64,000 nucleotides of DNA. It comes from Epiperipatus broadwayi (taxonomy: Eukaryota > Onychophora > Udeonychophora > Euonychophora > Peripatidae). The position numbers and the translations under genes are program-made. The notes beneath the pieces are model-generated. The model had not been told where the DNA came from and did not search any database. It saw only the letters and a program-made list of their open reading frames with translations. Of the stretch, positions 13,810 through 26,548 are shown one piece after another. How positions within the stretch are numbered: position 1 is the first letter of the stretch; every line of letters begins with the position of its first letter. The stretch is from positions 248,001-312,000 of the forward strand of contig JAQFVV010000257.1 in NCBI GenBank assembly GCA_028023455.1, given 5' to 3'.

Positions 13810-14253
13810 TTATACCAATCTCATCCTAATCCCAGAATCTCTATTAAATTCTGGTTTTATCTTTCTTATTAATATAGCTTCTTTTATTTTCCTTTCTTTA
13901 ATACTTTTTGTATATAACTTCATTTTTATTGAACTTTGTGTAAATTTGTGTCCTGTTTCTTTTGTATGTATATATATTGGTGATTTATTATCTGCCATAT
14001 GTTGTTTTAGTCTTGTTTTTATAGAATTTTTTGTTTCTCCCACATATTTGTTATCAATCCCACTATCTAGACATTGTTTGCATTTTATCACATATACTCC
14101 ATTAATTATTTCTTTATTATCTTTATTATATCCTATGTATTTGTTATCTATCAAATTTAATAGGTTTTCTCTTTTTTTATTAACTATTTTTGTATTAATT
14201 ATTCTTTTGTATCTTTTATTAATCTTTTTTATAATTTTGTTAAATTTATTCAC
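13810..14253 (-). pseudogene. PLE GIY-YIG endonuclease domain, minus copy
   Basis: Encodes the C-terminal endonuclease that nicks target DNA for PLE integration. In order: basic linker, GVYVIKC (the GIY position), a CKQC zinc-binding pair, YVGET (the YIG position), IKTRLKQH with the catalytic arginine, H and GH downstream, and KEAILIRKIKPEFN with the expected catalytic glutamate, then NRDSGIRM near the end. The frame is open through the domain and upstream beyond 14253 (SEG-KKKGED linker). It is separated from the RT frame by a TA-repeat length change near 14370 that puts a stop after GFPVYI. Domain intact, gene as a whole broken. Confidence 0.88.
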
Positions 14254-14366
14254 TATGATATTATTATTTGTTTTTATTCCTATATATCTATCTTCACCTT
14301 TCTTTTTTCCTTCACTCTTTTCATTTTTATTTATCTTATACTCTATTTTTCCAATACTTCTTTTAA

Positions 14367-15434
14367 TTATATATATACAGGGAAACCATTCATTTTTAAT
14401 TCATTGATTATTAAATCTTTTTGTATATTATAATCTTCTTTCCTTGAACAATACATTGCAGCTCTGTATATTCTTGAATATATACAACTAATTTTATATT
14501 TCCTATCAATGTTGGAAAACCAATTTGTTATTTTGTTACCAATATTATTCTTTTTATAAACACTTGTCTCAATACACCATTTTTTATCTATCAATTTCTT
14601 TTGAAACATTATATCCAGATATGCAATTTTATTATTCTCTTCCTTCTCAACTGTAAATTTTATATTCTCTTCTATTTTATTAATATCATTAATAAACCAG
14701 CTTATTTGTCTTTGGCTTTTATTAAAAATCATTAAATAATCGTCTACATATCTGTTAAAAAACAAAGGAGCATTTTTATTTTCTGTTATATTTTTATCAA
14801 ATTCATTCATATAAATATTACTTAAAATTGCACTAAGAGCTCCTCCCATTAACAATCCTTCTTTTTGCTTATAGAATTCTGTATTATATTCAAAAACTAC
14901 ATCCTTGCAACATAATTCCATTAAATCTACCAAAATATGAACAGGTATTTTTATTGTTTTATTTTTATCCTTAATATATTTCTCTATAGCTAAATTTATC
15001 ACTTTACCTACATTTAAATTAGTATACATAGAAATAATGTCCATCTTTAAAAACGTTAAGTTTCTGTATTCATATTTTTTAAATATGTCATTAACCTCAT
15101 GTATTAAAATTTTATTATTTTTAATATTGGAATTTTCATACTCATTAGCATATTTTTTAAAAATTTCACTGGATAACCATTTTGAAACCTTGTCTAAATA
15201 AGATCCTTTACAATCAATAATTGGCCTTAGTGGGATATTTTCCTTGTTAATTTTTGGAGCCCCATATATTCTTGCTGTTTTACATTCTTTACTTCCTATT
15301 TTCTCAAATGTTAACCTGACTATTAATCCCTCCTTATAAATATGTTTAATTAATGTATATATCTTTCTATTTTTTAAGTCACTGTCATTCTTCTTAACTT
15401 TTTCAAATACTTTATCACTCAGCATAACCTTCAT
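14367..15434 (-). pseudogene. PLE reverse transcriptase, minus copy
   Basis: RT of the Penelope type. Visible motifs: RPIIDCKGS (residue ~88), FLKMDIISMYTNL (motif A with catalytic Asp), GLLMGGALSAILSNIYMNEFD (motif B; written here as two joined parts of 21, key residues GG-LS), RYVDDYLMIF (motif C, YVDD catalytic pair) and AYLDIMF (motif E). The frame continues upstream of the ATG: 15598-15457 encodes KSDKGNKLVILD, the PLE N-terminal motif, but is out of frame because of one extra base in a 7-T run at 15450-15456. The 3' end stops early in an expanded TA run. All RT active-site residues remain. Confidence 0.92.
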
Positions 15435-15613
15435 TTTTTCTAAATAATCTTTTTTTATCTAATATCACCAATTTATTCCCTTTATCTGACTTTAAGAAAA
15501 CTACTTCTTTTTCATACTTAGACTTAATCTTTTTGACTTCTTCCTTCCCTATTAATTCTTTGTTTTTCTTTACATTTTCTTTACTTCTATTTCCAATTTT
15601 ATTATTATTTTCT
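15435..15613 (-). pseudogene. PLE RT N-terminal fragment beyond a frameshift
   Basis: Minus-strand translation gives EKEVVFLKSDKGNKLVILDK, the K-DKGN--V--D motif conserved upstream of motif A in PLE RTs. The join to the main RT frame needs one fewer base in the T7 run at 15450-15456. The element is 5'-truncated at about 15613, where it meets the other copy at the shared word ATTAATT. Confidence 0.8.
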
Positions 15614-15614
15614 A

Positions 15615-16685
15615 TTAATTAAACATATTTATAAGGAGGGATTAATAGACAGGTTAACATTTGAGAAAATAGGAAGTAAAGAATGTAAAACAGCAAGAAT
15701 ATATGGGGCTCCAAAAATTAACAAGGAAAATATCCCACTAAGGCCAATTATTGATTGTAAAGGATCTTATTTAGACAAGGTTTCAAAATGGTTATCCAGT
15801 GAAATTTTTAAAAAATATGCTAATGAGTATGAAAATTCTAATATTAAAAATAATAAAATTTTAATACATGAGGTTAATGACATATTTAAAAAATATGAAT
15901 ACAGAAACTTAACGTTTTTAAAGATGGACATTATTTCTATGTATACTAATTTAAATGTAGGTAAAGCGATAAATTTAGCTATAGAGAAATATATTAAGGA
16001 TAAAAATAAAACAATAAAAATACCTGTTCATATTTTGGTAGATTTAATGGAATTATGTTGCAAGGATGTAGTTTTTGAATATAATACAGAATTCTATAAG
16101 CAAAAAGAAGGATTGTTAATGGGAGGAGCTCTTAGTGCAATTTTAAGTAATATTTATATGAATGAATTTGATAAAAATATAACAGAAAATAAAAATGCTC
16201 CTTTGTTTTTTAACAGATATGTAGATGATTATTTAATGATTTTTAATAAAAGCCAAAGACAAATAAGCTGGTTTATTAATGATATTAATAAAATAGAAGA
16301 GAATATAAAATTTACAGTTGAGAAGGAAGAGAGTAATAAAATTGCATATCTGGATATAATGTTTCAAAAGAAATTGATAGATAAAAAATGGTGTATTGAG
16401 ACAAGTGTTTATAAAAAGAATAATATTGGTAACAAAATAACAAATTGGTTTTCCAACATTGATAGGAAATATAAAATTAGTTGTATATATTCAAGAATAT
16501 ACAGAGCTGCAATGTATTGTTCAAGGAAAGAAGATTATAATATACAAAAAGATTTAATAATCAATGAATTAAAAATGAATGGTTTCCCTGTATATATAAT
16601 TAAAAGAAGTATTGGAAAAATAGAGTATAAGATAAATAAAAATGAAAAGAGTGAAGGAAAAAAAAAGGTGAAGATAGATATATAG
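15615..16685 (+). pseudogene. PLE reverse transcriptase, plus copy
   Basis: Open from the junction at 15615 (LIKHIYKEGLIDRLTFE) through the same RT motifs as the minus copy: MDIISMYTNL, GG-LSAILSNIYMNEF, RYVDDYLMIF, AYLDIMF. It lacks the K-DKGN N-terminus, so it is truncated further than its partner. Here the RT frame runs past GFPVYI into the linker (no TA expansion) but then shifts in an A9 run near 16657 (the minus copy has A6GA3) and stops at 16685. It differs from the minus copy by only a few residues (for example GKA vs GKV, EES vs EEN). Confidence 0.92.
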
Positions 16686-16808
16686 GAATAAAAACAAATA
16701 ATAATATCATAGTGAATAAATTTAACAAAATTATAAAAAAGATTAATAAAAGATACAAAAGAATAATTAATACAAAAATAGTTAAAAAAAAGAGAAAACC
16801 TATTAAAT

Positions 16809-17153
16809 TTGATAGATAACAAATACATAGGATATAATAAAGATAATAAAGAAATAATTAATGGAGTATATGTGATAAAATGCAAACAATGTCTAGATAG
16901 TGGGATTGATAACAAATATGTGGGAGAAACAAAAAATTCTATAAAAACAAGACTAAAACAACATATGGCAGATAATAAATCACCAATATATATACATACA
17001 AAAGAAACAGGACACAAATTTACACAAAGTTCAATAAAAATGAAGTTATATACAAAAAGTATTAAAGAAAGGAAAATAAAAGAAGCTATATTAATAAGAA
17101 AGATAAAACCAGAATTTAATAGAGATTCTGGGATTAGGATGAGATTGGTATAA
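16809..17153 (+). pseudogene. PLE GIY-YIG endonuclease domain, plus copy
   Basis: Same domain as at 13810-14253, identical through GVYVIKCKQC, YVGET, KTRLKQH, the catalytic EAILIRKI and the C-terminus. The upstream linker is broken by a 2-bp loss in the A-run near 16783-16791, which puts a stop before IDNKYIG, so the domain is now cut off from the RT frame. Antisense frame 16535-17320 is a shadow. Confidence 0.88.
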
Positions 17154-18094
17154 TTATTAAATAAGATATATAGAGGTAAATATGTAAAGAGATAATTGTT
17201 AATAAATAAGTTGGGGGTGATAAAAAATGTTAGGTTAAATAGGAGTATAAATTTGGGTATATTTATAGATATTAAATAATAAAAAATAATAATAAATAAA
17301 TAAATTAATAAACTTAGCATAATATTTACATATAAAACAGTATAAAATTTTTTTATAAGAATTATATAAAAATAATGATAAAAGTTAAAATATATAAAAA
17401 ATATATATATATGTAAATAAAGTTGTAGGGTTTATATATATAAAAACATATAAAGAAGTATAATATAAATTTATGAGTATTATATAATAAAAGTTAAAGT
17501 GTAAAAAAATATATATATAAATAAAGAGTTGTAGGGGATATATATTTAGTTTAAATAATATGTAATAGAGGGAGCTAGGGTATAAGATAATTTTTTGAAA
17601 AAAAAAAACGATTTTTCATTATTTTATTTAGAAGATCAGAATAACCTTAGTAAGTGTAAAGATTATAAAGTTTATAGGTTTTAAATATTTAGCAATAATA
17701 AATATAAAATATTAATTTTAAAAGAAGAATGAGTAAGAAAATAATAAATATGATTTAAAATTAAAAGAATTTTAGTTACTAATCATAAAGTTTAAGTTTA
17801 TGAAGAATACAGATAATTAGTAGATTGTTAATAATAATAAAATAGATAATATTTAGATTAATAGTTGTCCTTGAATGTATATATGTATAAAGTTAAGAAT
17901 ACACATGTATAATTTATATTTATTTTTTATTTATGTAGTACATTTTATTTTATATTAATTGTTTTATATGGGTTTGATTATTTATTTCAGGTTTTTAATA
18001 TATATATATTATGTTGTTTTTAGTTTTTTTTATTGTTTAAAAATTTTTTTTATGGTGTTATTATATAGTTGTTTTTTTATTTTGTTCATTATAT
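17154..18094 (+). other. PLE 3' non-coding region, plus copy
   Basis: Mirror of 12873-13809. AT-rich, no frame; leads to the HHR motif and the tail. Confidence 0.7.
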
Positions 18095-18140
18095 CATAGC
18101 TCTGAAGAAGACTGCAGGTCAGTCGAAACGTAGGTGTATG
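18095..18140 (+). ncRNA. HHR-like motif in PLE 3' region, plus copy
   Basis: CTGAAGA (18102-18108) + one A + stem II GACTG-CAGGT-CAGTC (18110-18124) + GAAA (18125-18128) + palindrome ACGT with A as the cleavage-site base. Possible stem I: CATAGCT (18095-18101) with GGT-g-TATG (18133-18140), one bulge and two G-U pairs. This is a hammerhead core with a two-base-pair stem III that could only form well as a dimer. HHRs are known in PLE terminal repeats, so presence is expected; activity is inference. Confidence 0.6.
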
Positions 18141-18242
18141 TACAAATAAAGTTTGCTAAAAAGTGTTTGAAGTTTGGATAAATTGTATTTATATGATATT
18201 ACGGCAAACATAAAGAAAAGTGTGATTTTGGTAATATTTATG

Positions 18243-18255
18243 AAGTACTAATATT
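18243..18255. repeat. right TSD of the PLE structure
   Basis: AAGTACTAATATT, identical to 12760-12772. Confidence 0.85.
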
Positions 18256-21200
18256 GTTAATCTGATATTGCATAATCTTTAGTCTGAAAAGGTGTACTGA
18301 TAATTTAAAATAAACTTTTAACTAAACATTTAATTAAGTATCTGCTATAATGCAATTATCTGTTATTGTGATTTAATATGAGAATCACTTACTTTAACAT
18401 AGCTTTCTAATTTTCAAGCCAATATCAAATATATTTAATTAATTTTATGATATATTTGTGAACTTCTGAATTGAAGATTTAATAAACTTTAGCAACTTAA
18501 GATTTTGTGAATTTGGAACCCAAGACAATCATATATTTTCATATAAAAGCAAAACAAACAAAACAAATTTTTTGAAATAATAATAATTTGGTTTATTAAG
18601 AACAATAAGACATGCTTACAAACATTGCCAATATCGCACTGAGATTTAATATAAGTATTTTGACTTTTAACAATTTCCTTTAGTTTATATTAGTATACTT
18701 AATAACAGGCTAAGGCTATTCAATTCTAATGTCTTGTAATAATTAGAGATTTTACAATCTTTAACTTTAATTATAATGTCTGTATTTAATAAGCACATTA
18801 CAATTTTTTTAATTAAAATATTTTAAAACATTATGGTGTCATCTAATAATCAGAATTACACACAAAACTAGGTTTATATTTGAACCTCTAACTTAATTTT
18901 ATAATCCTAAACTTAACAAACGCTAACATGAAATAAACATATTCAGCCTATTTTTGAAAAATATCATCACTAGTTACACTGACATAACTAATATTAAACT
19001 TAATGATATATTTTTAAATTAAACTAAGCTAATCTTAAAATAAAACTAAGTTAAGTGTATGGGACATTCATTCATCAGAGATCAGTTATACTCTTTTAAA
19101 TAAAATTAGTCCACATGAAATTATTCCCTCAATGTTTTAAAATTAATAATGTATCAAACTTACAAATCCAGTGGTGAAATTCTGGATGAAAATATTAAAT
19201 TAGTATGTGTGAATTGCCACCTATACCATATGCATATTTAACATACTATAAAATACATATAACTTATTGTTGGTTAGCTTGTGCATGATAAAACTATCAT
19301 AGCAACACCATTCAAACATTGATATACCTATGAGCCATAAATTAGCTGCCACTATCTGAAGAAATAAATTTCCTCAAACAAGCATATCTTGTCATCACAA
19401 ATCTAAAACAAATGCAACATCACCTACTGTGGTGGAATTAGCATTAAGTCATCATGAATGATAGGCAAAAAATATAAAAATAATAAGCTCCTCAGAGCTG
19501 GAAAAGAATATGGTTGCTTTCAAAAATATCTAACTTCGAGGCAGAAATTAAGATGTCTGGAACTCTTCTACAGTACATCTGGGAATAGGAAAATGCACCA
19601 AGGAAGCACCATCCTCTCTCATGGGATTTTCAATGCTTATAAATGTGATTATCATCACTGAAAAATACAATATAATAACCCTCTTTTGGGGACAAGCATT
19701 ATCAAATCATGGAAATACAATACAATAAGGATGGAGGATTTTATCTACTCCATAAAGCATATTCAAAACTTATTAACTAAACCTAACCCTACGAGGCTAA
19801 CAAATACTAACTAATAGCAAGATATATACTTCACCTGAATTAATTAAGTTATTCCTAAGAAGTCTAAAAATACAAAATGTATTCAGTGTTCAAACCAACA
19901 AAATACACTGTCAAGTGACTACTATGAGAAATACTTTAAATTTAAATGCATATAAAATTCAGGGCAAGGCACAATGCACACATAGTAAAATATTACATTC
20001 TAAAAAAATATATATAACTAGTGGACTTTTAAAATTGCAAATTAAATGCAAGAATATTTACTTCTCGATGCAAATAAAAATATTTGTAGTTATTAGTAAT
20101 ATAACATTCATAAAACAAATGAATGGATACTCTCTGATAAACTTCTTTGGTAAATTTAAAATAAAACTGAATAAAACATCCCATTTAAAATAAACTAAGA
20201 CTGTGATATTTAAATTTTCTATAAATGATTTTTTTTTAAACAGAACCTAGCTTGTGAAATGCTTAATAAATAAAATAAATTCACTTGAGAATAGCAAAAC
20301 ATTTGCTCATTCTAATAGACATATTACATTTTAAAATTATAACCCTAGTTTACCTGTATATTTATGCTAAAAGTATTACACAAAATATATATCATAAATA
20401 TTTTTTTATGGTGTCATTTTTTTTAAAAACAATACAACAAACAATAAAAAAAAAAATACATTAACTTAAGTTCATATTTTCGCTCCGTAATGGTTTTTCC
20501 GTTTAAAAATATGTATTCAGGTCAATTCATCTATTCGGATTCGAAGCTTCAGTCAAATATTTATAAACATGGCAATGATTTCCAAAACAAAAATATTCAG
20601 TAGTTCTTTATATAAACACTTTCACTTTCTTTTATCTTTAAAGGTAATTTTAAATATTAAAATAATAAAATATCATAAGCATAAACATAAGTTGGCATTT
20701 AAAAATAAATTCTTCAGCTAAGTAGCATAGGTATAAGTATAATAAGGATAAGCTGGCATTGGAAAAATAAATTCTTCAGCTGAGTACATATTTTTATATT
20801 TATAATCCTAGGTTCAAATGTGAAATAATTATAATATATATTTTTAGTTAACTTTCACTGTTCTTCTTTAGATAAACACATTTTATTAAAATAGAGCTCA
20901 TTTTTAAAAACATTTCTTAATATTCCAAAATGTATTTTTTTTTTTTGAAACAAATTTCCTTTTATTTTTTTTTTAAACATAAGAATAGATTTCTCTTATA
21001 ATTAAGACATTTCTCCGTTTATGAGCTAAGATCAACGTTCATAAAATTACTTATAAGTATTGGCAACTATAACAAAACATTACGTATTTGACAGAGACAA
21101 GTTTATTAATAATATTTTAAAATTCTTTTAAAGTTTTACTTCCAAACAAATTCTTTTCATACTACTGGCATAAATGAGAATTAGTATTTCAAAATACATA

Positions 21201-24200
21201 TTTTCCTCAGAAACATTATTCTGTTAAGAGCATATTTACATGTATATATCATGTATTAATAAGGCAGTATTAAATTTAATGTAAATTTTAATTCATAAAG
21301 ATGCTAATGCATTTCCATTTTAATATTTTAAAATGTTTGAATGTTTTTTTTTTTTTTAATTTCTTCTTCACTTGTATTTTTAATTTGATAGGAGATATAC
21401 TATAGTTTAATGCAATGAATTCTTTAGCCATAACAATACTTAATAATTTAGGTTTTACTTCTAAATAAAGAAAAATGAATAAATCAAAAATAGATGAAAT
21501 ATGAAACGCTGTATTTTCTTCAAACATTTTACTGCAATTTTAATGCTTCAATTGTAATTAAATTATCAGAAAACGGATTACCTTTTAAAAAAACTATCAC
21601 TTCATTTCTAGAAGACGATTTTATATAGTGATTTTAAAAATCATACTTTTACTTTTAAAATAATAGTTTTATAAAATAACAACTTTTAATTACAGAAATT
21701 CTAGGATTCAACTATTTATAGAATTCAAAATCAGATCAGCCCCTGAATAACACCTGGATTCCTATTTTATCTAATAATCTTTTATACCCCCTCTTTTGAT
21801 CAATTCCTTGGTTTAAACCAATGAAATTATTTTTTTAAACTCTAAGATTCTTGACAAATCAGCTGTAAAATCAATTTACTGATGTAATTAGTCTTATTAT
21901 GTCATACCACGTGACTCCCAGCTGCATTATTTTTAATAATATTTTATTCTAATAATTCTACACATTTATTTTTTTTATTTTTTTAATCAATATTGGAATT
22001 AAATTATTTTTTTTATTCCTATGTTTACATATCATTCTTGTAGGCACACGTATTAATTATTTAAAAGTTATTTTTAAACTACAACAATAAAATGTTAATG
22101 AATATTTAATTAAAATAATTTTATAAGTGGAATGCTATTAGTTTACATCTGATAAATATTATTATACCATTTTAAAAAAATAATTTACAGATTATTTTTT
22201 ATATTTATTACTTAATATTATTCCAACTTATTTATAATGACTAATTATTATCATTTAAATATTAAAATGAATTACACAATAGTTATATTAAAATACATTT
22301 AATACTATTTATCAATTCCCAACTATTTCTGATATTTCTATTAATTCAAATCATTATCTAGCATCCCTTATCAAACCAATACTATTGAAATATTTAGATT
22401 ATCCTATTTTAATCATTAACTAAGTTAATTTCCATTTTTATCATCATTATTTTTTTTTAAAATCGGTAATTTTAAACAAAAGGTTAAGCTAAGATAACCT
22501 TGATCACCTATTGGAACTAAGTGAGACTTCAGTTAGGTACAATATATATATATATATATATACATTGGTTATGTAGTTGTTCATTAATACTTTAAGAATT
22601 TTTAATCATCATTTATGATGGTGAAAAATCCCTGTGAAAGGAGTCCATGTGCTTGTGGTTTATTAATAATTAAATTTCATTCTAATTTGCAGTTAGTCTC
22701 CTAATTTTCTCAGGTGGTTGGTAATGATTGTGTTCACTCTATGGTCAGGCTATGAAGATCAAGCTTCTTTATACTTTTATTTTTTATAAGAAAGGCTGAT
22801 GTCCAGACACTGATTATATGTTTCAGGTAGTAGAAGGTAGTAGCTATTTCTTCTAGAGCATTATTTTTTGAATTGAGAAGCAATGTCACTTTATCTGTGT
22901 GAAGCTATATGACAATGGGAATCACTAATTATGCTAGAAACTTAGCGTATCATGTTTCAAATTACTAGGGTTTTTAAATTCTTTCTCATATTTGAATCAG
23001 TAGAGCAGTTAAAAGTACTTATTATTGCTATCCTGCTTTGTTGTAGAATGTTGTATACAAACTGCTGTTATGAATTTCTCTCAATGCATATTTGTTTAAC
23101 TTTTGATAGTAAGTTTCTACCAATGATTTGGATCTGATTATGATCTCTGCATAATCTTATTTTTTTAAAAAGTCGTTTTTTATAGCTTCAATTCTGCTGG
23201 TCATCTAAAAACATGTTTACCACAGATCAAAAGCCATCATTCCTTTTTTTCCAAGAAATTTGTTTAATAACACAACAATTTTTGCATCATTTCTTAAAAT
23301 CTTATTATTATCATTTGATTTTTCCACAACTATATTAGTGAATTAGCATTTACTTTTTCTTTAACTATAGAAAAGTATTATAATGTTTTCAAAATTTTTT
23401 TACAAATATTTTTAATATTGATAAAATTTGATTGACATTAATTGATGTCATGTTTGTTAAATTGGCTTTATCTTTAATCTTTTAAAAGTCTTATAATGTT
23501 TGAATTGACCACCATTTACTTTTTAAAATGATATATGATTTTTATTCATAAATTTTCTCATGCTCTATAATTAAAATATTCTATAATGGGATCCATTTAT
23601 GTTACATTTTATAGCCTTGTATATTTATTTCCAATTTTAAATGTATATATTTTTAAATGTTTATTTACTGTTTTACTTTTTTCTGTTACCTTTTTAAATA
23701 AATTTTTGGTATACCATTGTTGAACCTTCCCCAGTAGTGTAGTCCATTTTATTTCTAACATTAACAATTTTAAAATAGTGACTATTAAACATTCATAATA
23801 ATATACATCTATATTACATTTGATATTTATTATCGTTTTGTCATTTTTCATGTATGTGTCACCATGTGGACATATTTTTAATCAATTGATCAGATCTATT
23901 TTCTTTTACTCTTTTATATTTTCTTTTATTCTAACTTTCATATTTTCTTTGAATTTAATGGCTCTATCTGAAACCATTCGCAATTTAGTTTCATTGAATT
24001 ACTATGTATATATTCTTGTAATTAGAAAATGTTTATGAACTTTTAGATATAAATATTCATGTTTTCCATGTATTTTAAGGATAAATTTCAATTATAATGT
24101 AATCATGCAAAGTACTATTTGGCATGACCAACTGAAATCATGCCTTCTAATAATAGTATTTATTTTTAGTTTAAAGTGAGTTGGACAAATATTATTACTA

Positions 24201-25900
24201 TTTGGCATTGTATTAGTAAGCCATGTTGGTTTGTAATTGGTACTTTGATTGAGTATATCATAGCTCAAATTTATCTATAAAATATATGGACAATTCTTGT
24301 TAAAATTATTATTTTTATATACTGTAAATATATATAGAAATAAAAATGAAAAAAATCTATAAATTAATATGTATATTATGTATGTATGCAAATATAAAAT
24401 TAAAGAAATGAAAATGACTTTTAGTGAATTAATAAGTCAAGTTGTTATGAGTTGTATATATTATTATTTTTTAAAAAAAATCTAATAGTTCTATACAATT
24501 ATGATCAATACTGCATTGAATTCAACTAAAATTACTTTAGCAGTCTTTAATTTATATTGGATTCAGAATTTGTTTTTAGCTCTTAGGGAATGATCATGAA
24601 GGTGGAATACCTATTTATTTAAAATGAATATGATATCAGGATTAAGATATCAAAAGCTGCTCTGCATAATGTATTAAAACTTATATTTTAAGGTTTTTTT
24701 ACTCAGCGTTCTAGTGCTTATATCATCGTTTCTTTTTTTATTTTCTTTTAATAAACCAAAGAACAATGGAAAGTAAGTCTGCAAAAAAAAAGTTTTCAAA
24801 AAAAGTTTTTTAAACAGCTTATTTAGTTTTTTTTTTTTTTTTTTAAAAAAAAAAACGATATAGTCTAATTATATTTCATATTTATTTTAGTTTTAGCAAA
24901 GTAAAAGTTAAACAGTTATTTTTCCCCCACGAATCAAATGGTTCACCATCAGCTTCATTCAAAATCTTGAACTGACTTCTTAAATCATTCCTAAAAGCAA
25001 TAAGAATGTTTTCTAGATTATATCTAGAATCTAGGATGTTGGGAAAAAAATTGTAGTATTTTTAGTTTCACTTGAGCTTTTTTTATTTAACTGATATTAC
25101 TATTGTTATACCTAAACTGCTGATGTATTACTGATTTTTAACTCCTACATGAACTAAAAAAAATGAAAGTTAGAAAATTGATTATTCCACCAATATAGAA
25201 ATCTTGAATAAAAAGGGGGAATGGATAAAGTTTGCAAACATAAAGGTTGATAGTTCTATTCTTTGTCTTTGAAATATGTATCAGCAAAGAGTTGTCCGAA
25301 ATTTTAATGTTTAATGCTGTGATAAAATTTATTGCAATCCTAAGCTTGCTATTGTTTAATAAATAGCCATATTTTTTCAAATTTTATATACATATTAAAT
25401 TATTATAATTTTTTTTCCCTTTTTGCTCTAATAGATTATCATGATCTTATGAAAATCTTAAAACAATAAACACTTTACATTGAAATAAAAAATATTTTTA
25501 TTACTACATATATGTTCTTGGACTTTGATTTACAAATATCAAAGTTTGTGCATTCAGGTACTTTGACAACAGCTACTACATATAAATATGGTAATGATTA
25601 TTACAAACCATGTATTAAACTAGTGATTATCATTTTCTTTTTTTCAGATGTTTTTATTATATATATCAAAAATGTGAAGTGAGCTAAATAATATATAATA
25701 CAACAAATATTACCTGGGTCACTAGGAGTAGCAATTATTGTGGTTCATTCTTCACTGTCAGATAGTGATAAATGAAATGCAGTCAAAATATCAGTGCTAT
25801 TTTTATAATAAGCAATCATATAGCTAAAAGAATCCAAATATTGAATTTACACATACATACACACATATATTATTAAACATAATTATAATTTTCACTTTTT
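18256..25900. other. AT-rich DNA without recognised genes
   Basis: I see no exon, RNA gene or intact element here. Points of note: a short duplicated segment at about 20690-20785 (two copies sharing AAATAAATTCTTCAGCT), a (TA)n run at 22541-22561, and less AT-rich patches at 19440-19660 and 21720-21930 that may be old insertions. Open frames are short and low-complexity. Confidence 0.45.
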
Positions 25901-25914
25901 CCATGTCTATTTTA

Positions 25915-26040
25915 ATCCCATAGAAAAAGACCTCTGAAAAAGATAAATGACTCCGAAAATGTATTTCATGCTGAATCTACACTTTTTAGTTGGCCTGTGT
26001 TGCACTCTGCAATCTTTCACATCTTCATTATTTTTTCTGA
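25915..26040 (-). repeat. decayed copy of the HHR repeat family
   Basis: Reverse complement keeps the flanks of the family (GATGTGAAAGATTG, then TTCAGCATGAAATAC, then CATTTATCTTTTTC) but the ribozyme core reads CTAAAAA instead of CTGATGA. Homology by eye; the ribozyme is dead. Confidence 0.5.
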
Positions 26041-26274
26041 ATATATATTAATATCAAGTTATTACAATTTAATCTAAAGATACCAAACCTCCTCCATGCA
26101 CAACTATGACTATGTGTTTTCCACATAAATATATTGATGATTATTATTAATCATTTGTTAGGCTAAAAATTATATTTTTAGGGCAGATATTTGCTTTAAA
26201 TGTTTATTAAAGACTGTGTCTTTGATCAAATTAATTCAACTTCCATTTCTGTCTTTTTTTTCATGTATAATATC

Positions 26275-26395
26275 TTAAGCATAATTAAACCCAATAAAGA
26301 TTTCTGAAAGAAATAATTGACCCTGAATATGTGTACTTCGAGCTAAATCAAGCACAATTCAGTTGCCTCTCATATATCTTTCTTATTTTATAAAA
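26275..26395 (-). repeat. second decayed copy of the HHR repeat family
   Basis: Reverse complement reads AAAGATATATGAGAGGCAACTGAATTGTGC..., aligning with the family around CAACTGATGAGTGC, but the core and GAAA are altered. About 250 bp from the copy at 25915 and in the same orientation. Confidence 0.4.
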
Positions 26396-26548
26396 GTTTT
26401 TATCAATATCAAATTATTTTAATTTATTCATGCGATTAAAATATATGTGGTGAAAAAAAGTTATAAATATATTTAAGATATTATACATGGAAAAAAGAGA
26501 ATTGGAGTTGAATTAATTACTCCATTTGGTTGTATTAATTTTTGTAAT

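Larger units (their letters stand above)
12773..18242. mobile_element. inverted pair of Penelope-like elements
   Basis: Two 5'-truncated PLE copies lie head to head with their 3' ends outward. The arms 12773-15354 and 15614-18195 are reverse complements (positions pair with a constant sum of 30968 at several points), differing only by scattered substitutions and 1-2-bp indels. A 259-bp spacer (15355-15613) is unique to the minus copy and holds more of its RT N-terminus. The plus copy has 47 extra bp at its 3' end (18196-18242). A 13-bp TSD flanks the whole. PLE copies with inverted truncated partners are typical of the family. Confidence 0.9.

Noticed and set aside
13643-14407. 254-codon plus-strand ORF rich in Leu/Ile/Phe, membrane-protein-like
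   Set aside because: It is the antisense strand of the PLE endonuclease and linker; the hydrophobic look comes from complementing A-rich codons. Its twin at 16535-17320 on the other arm is rejected for the same reason.
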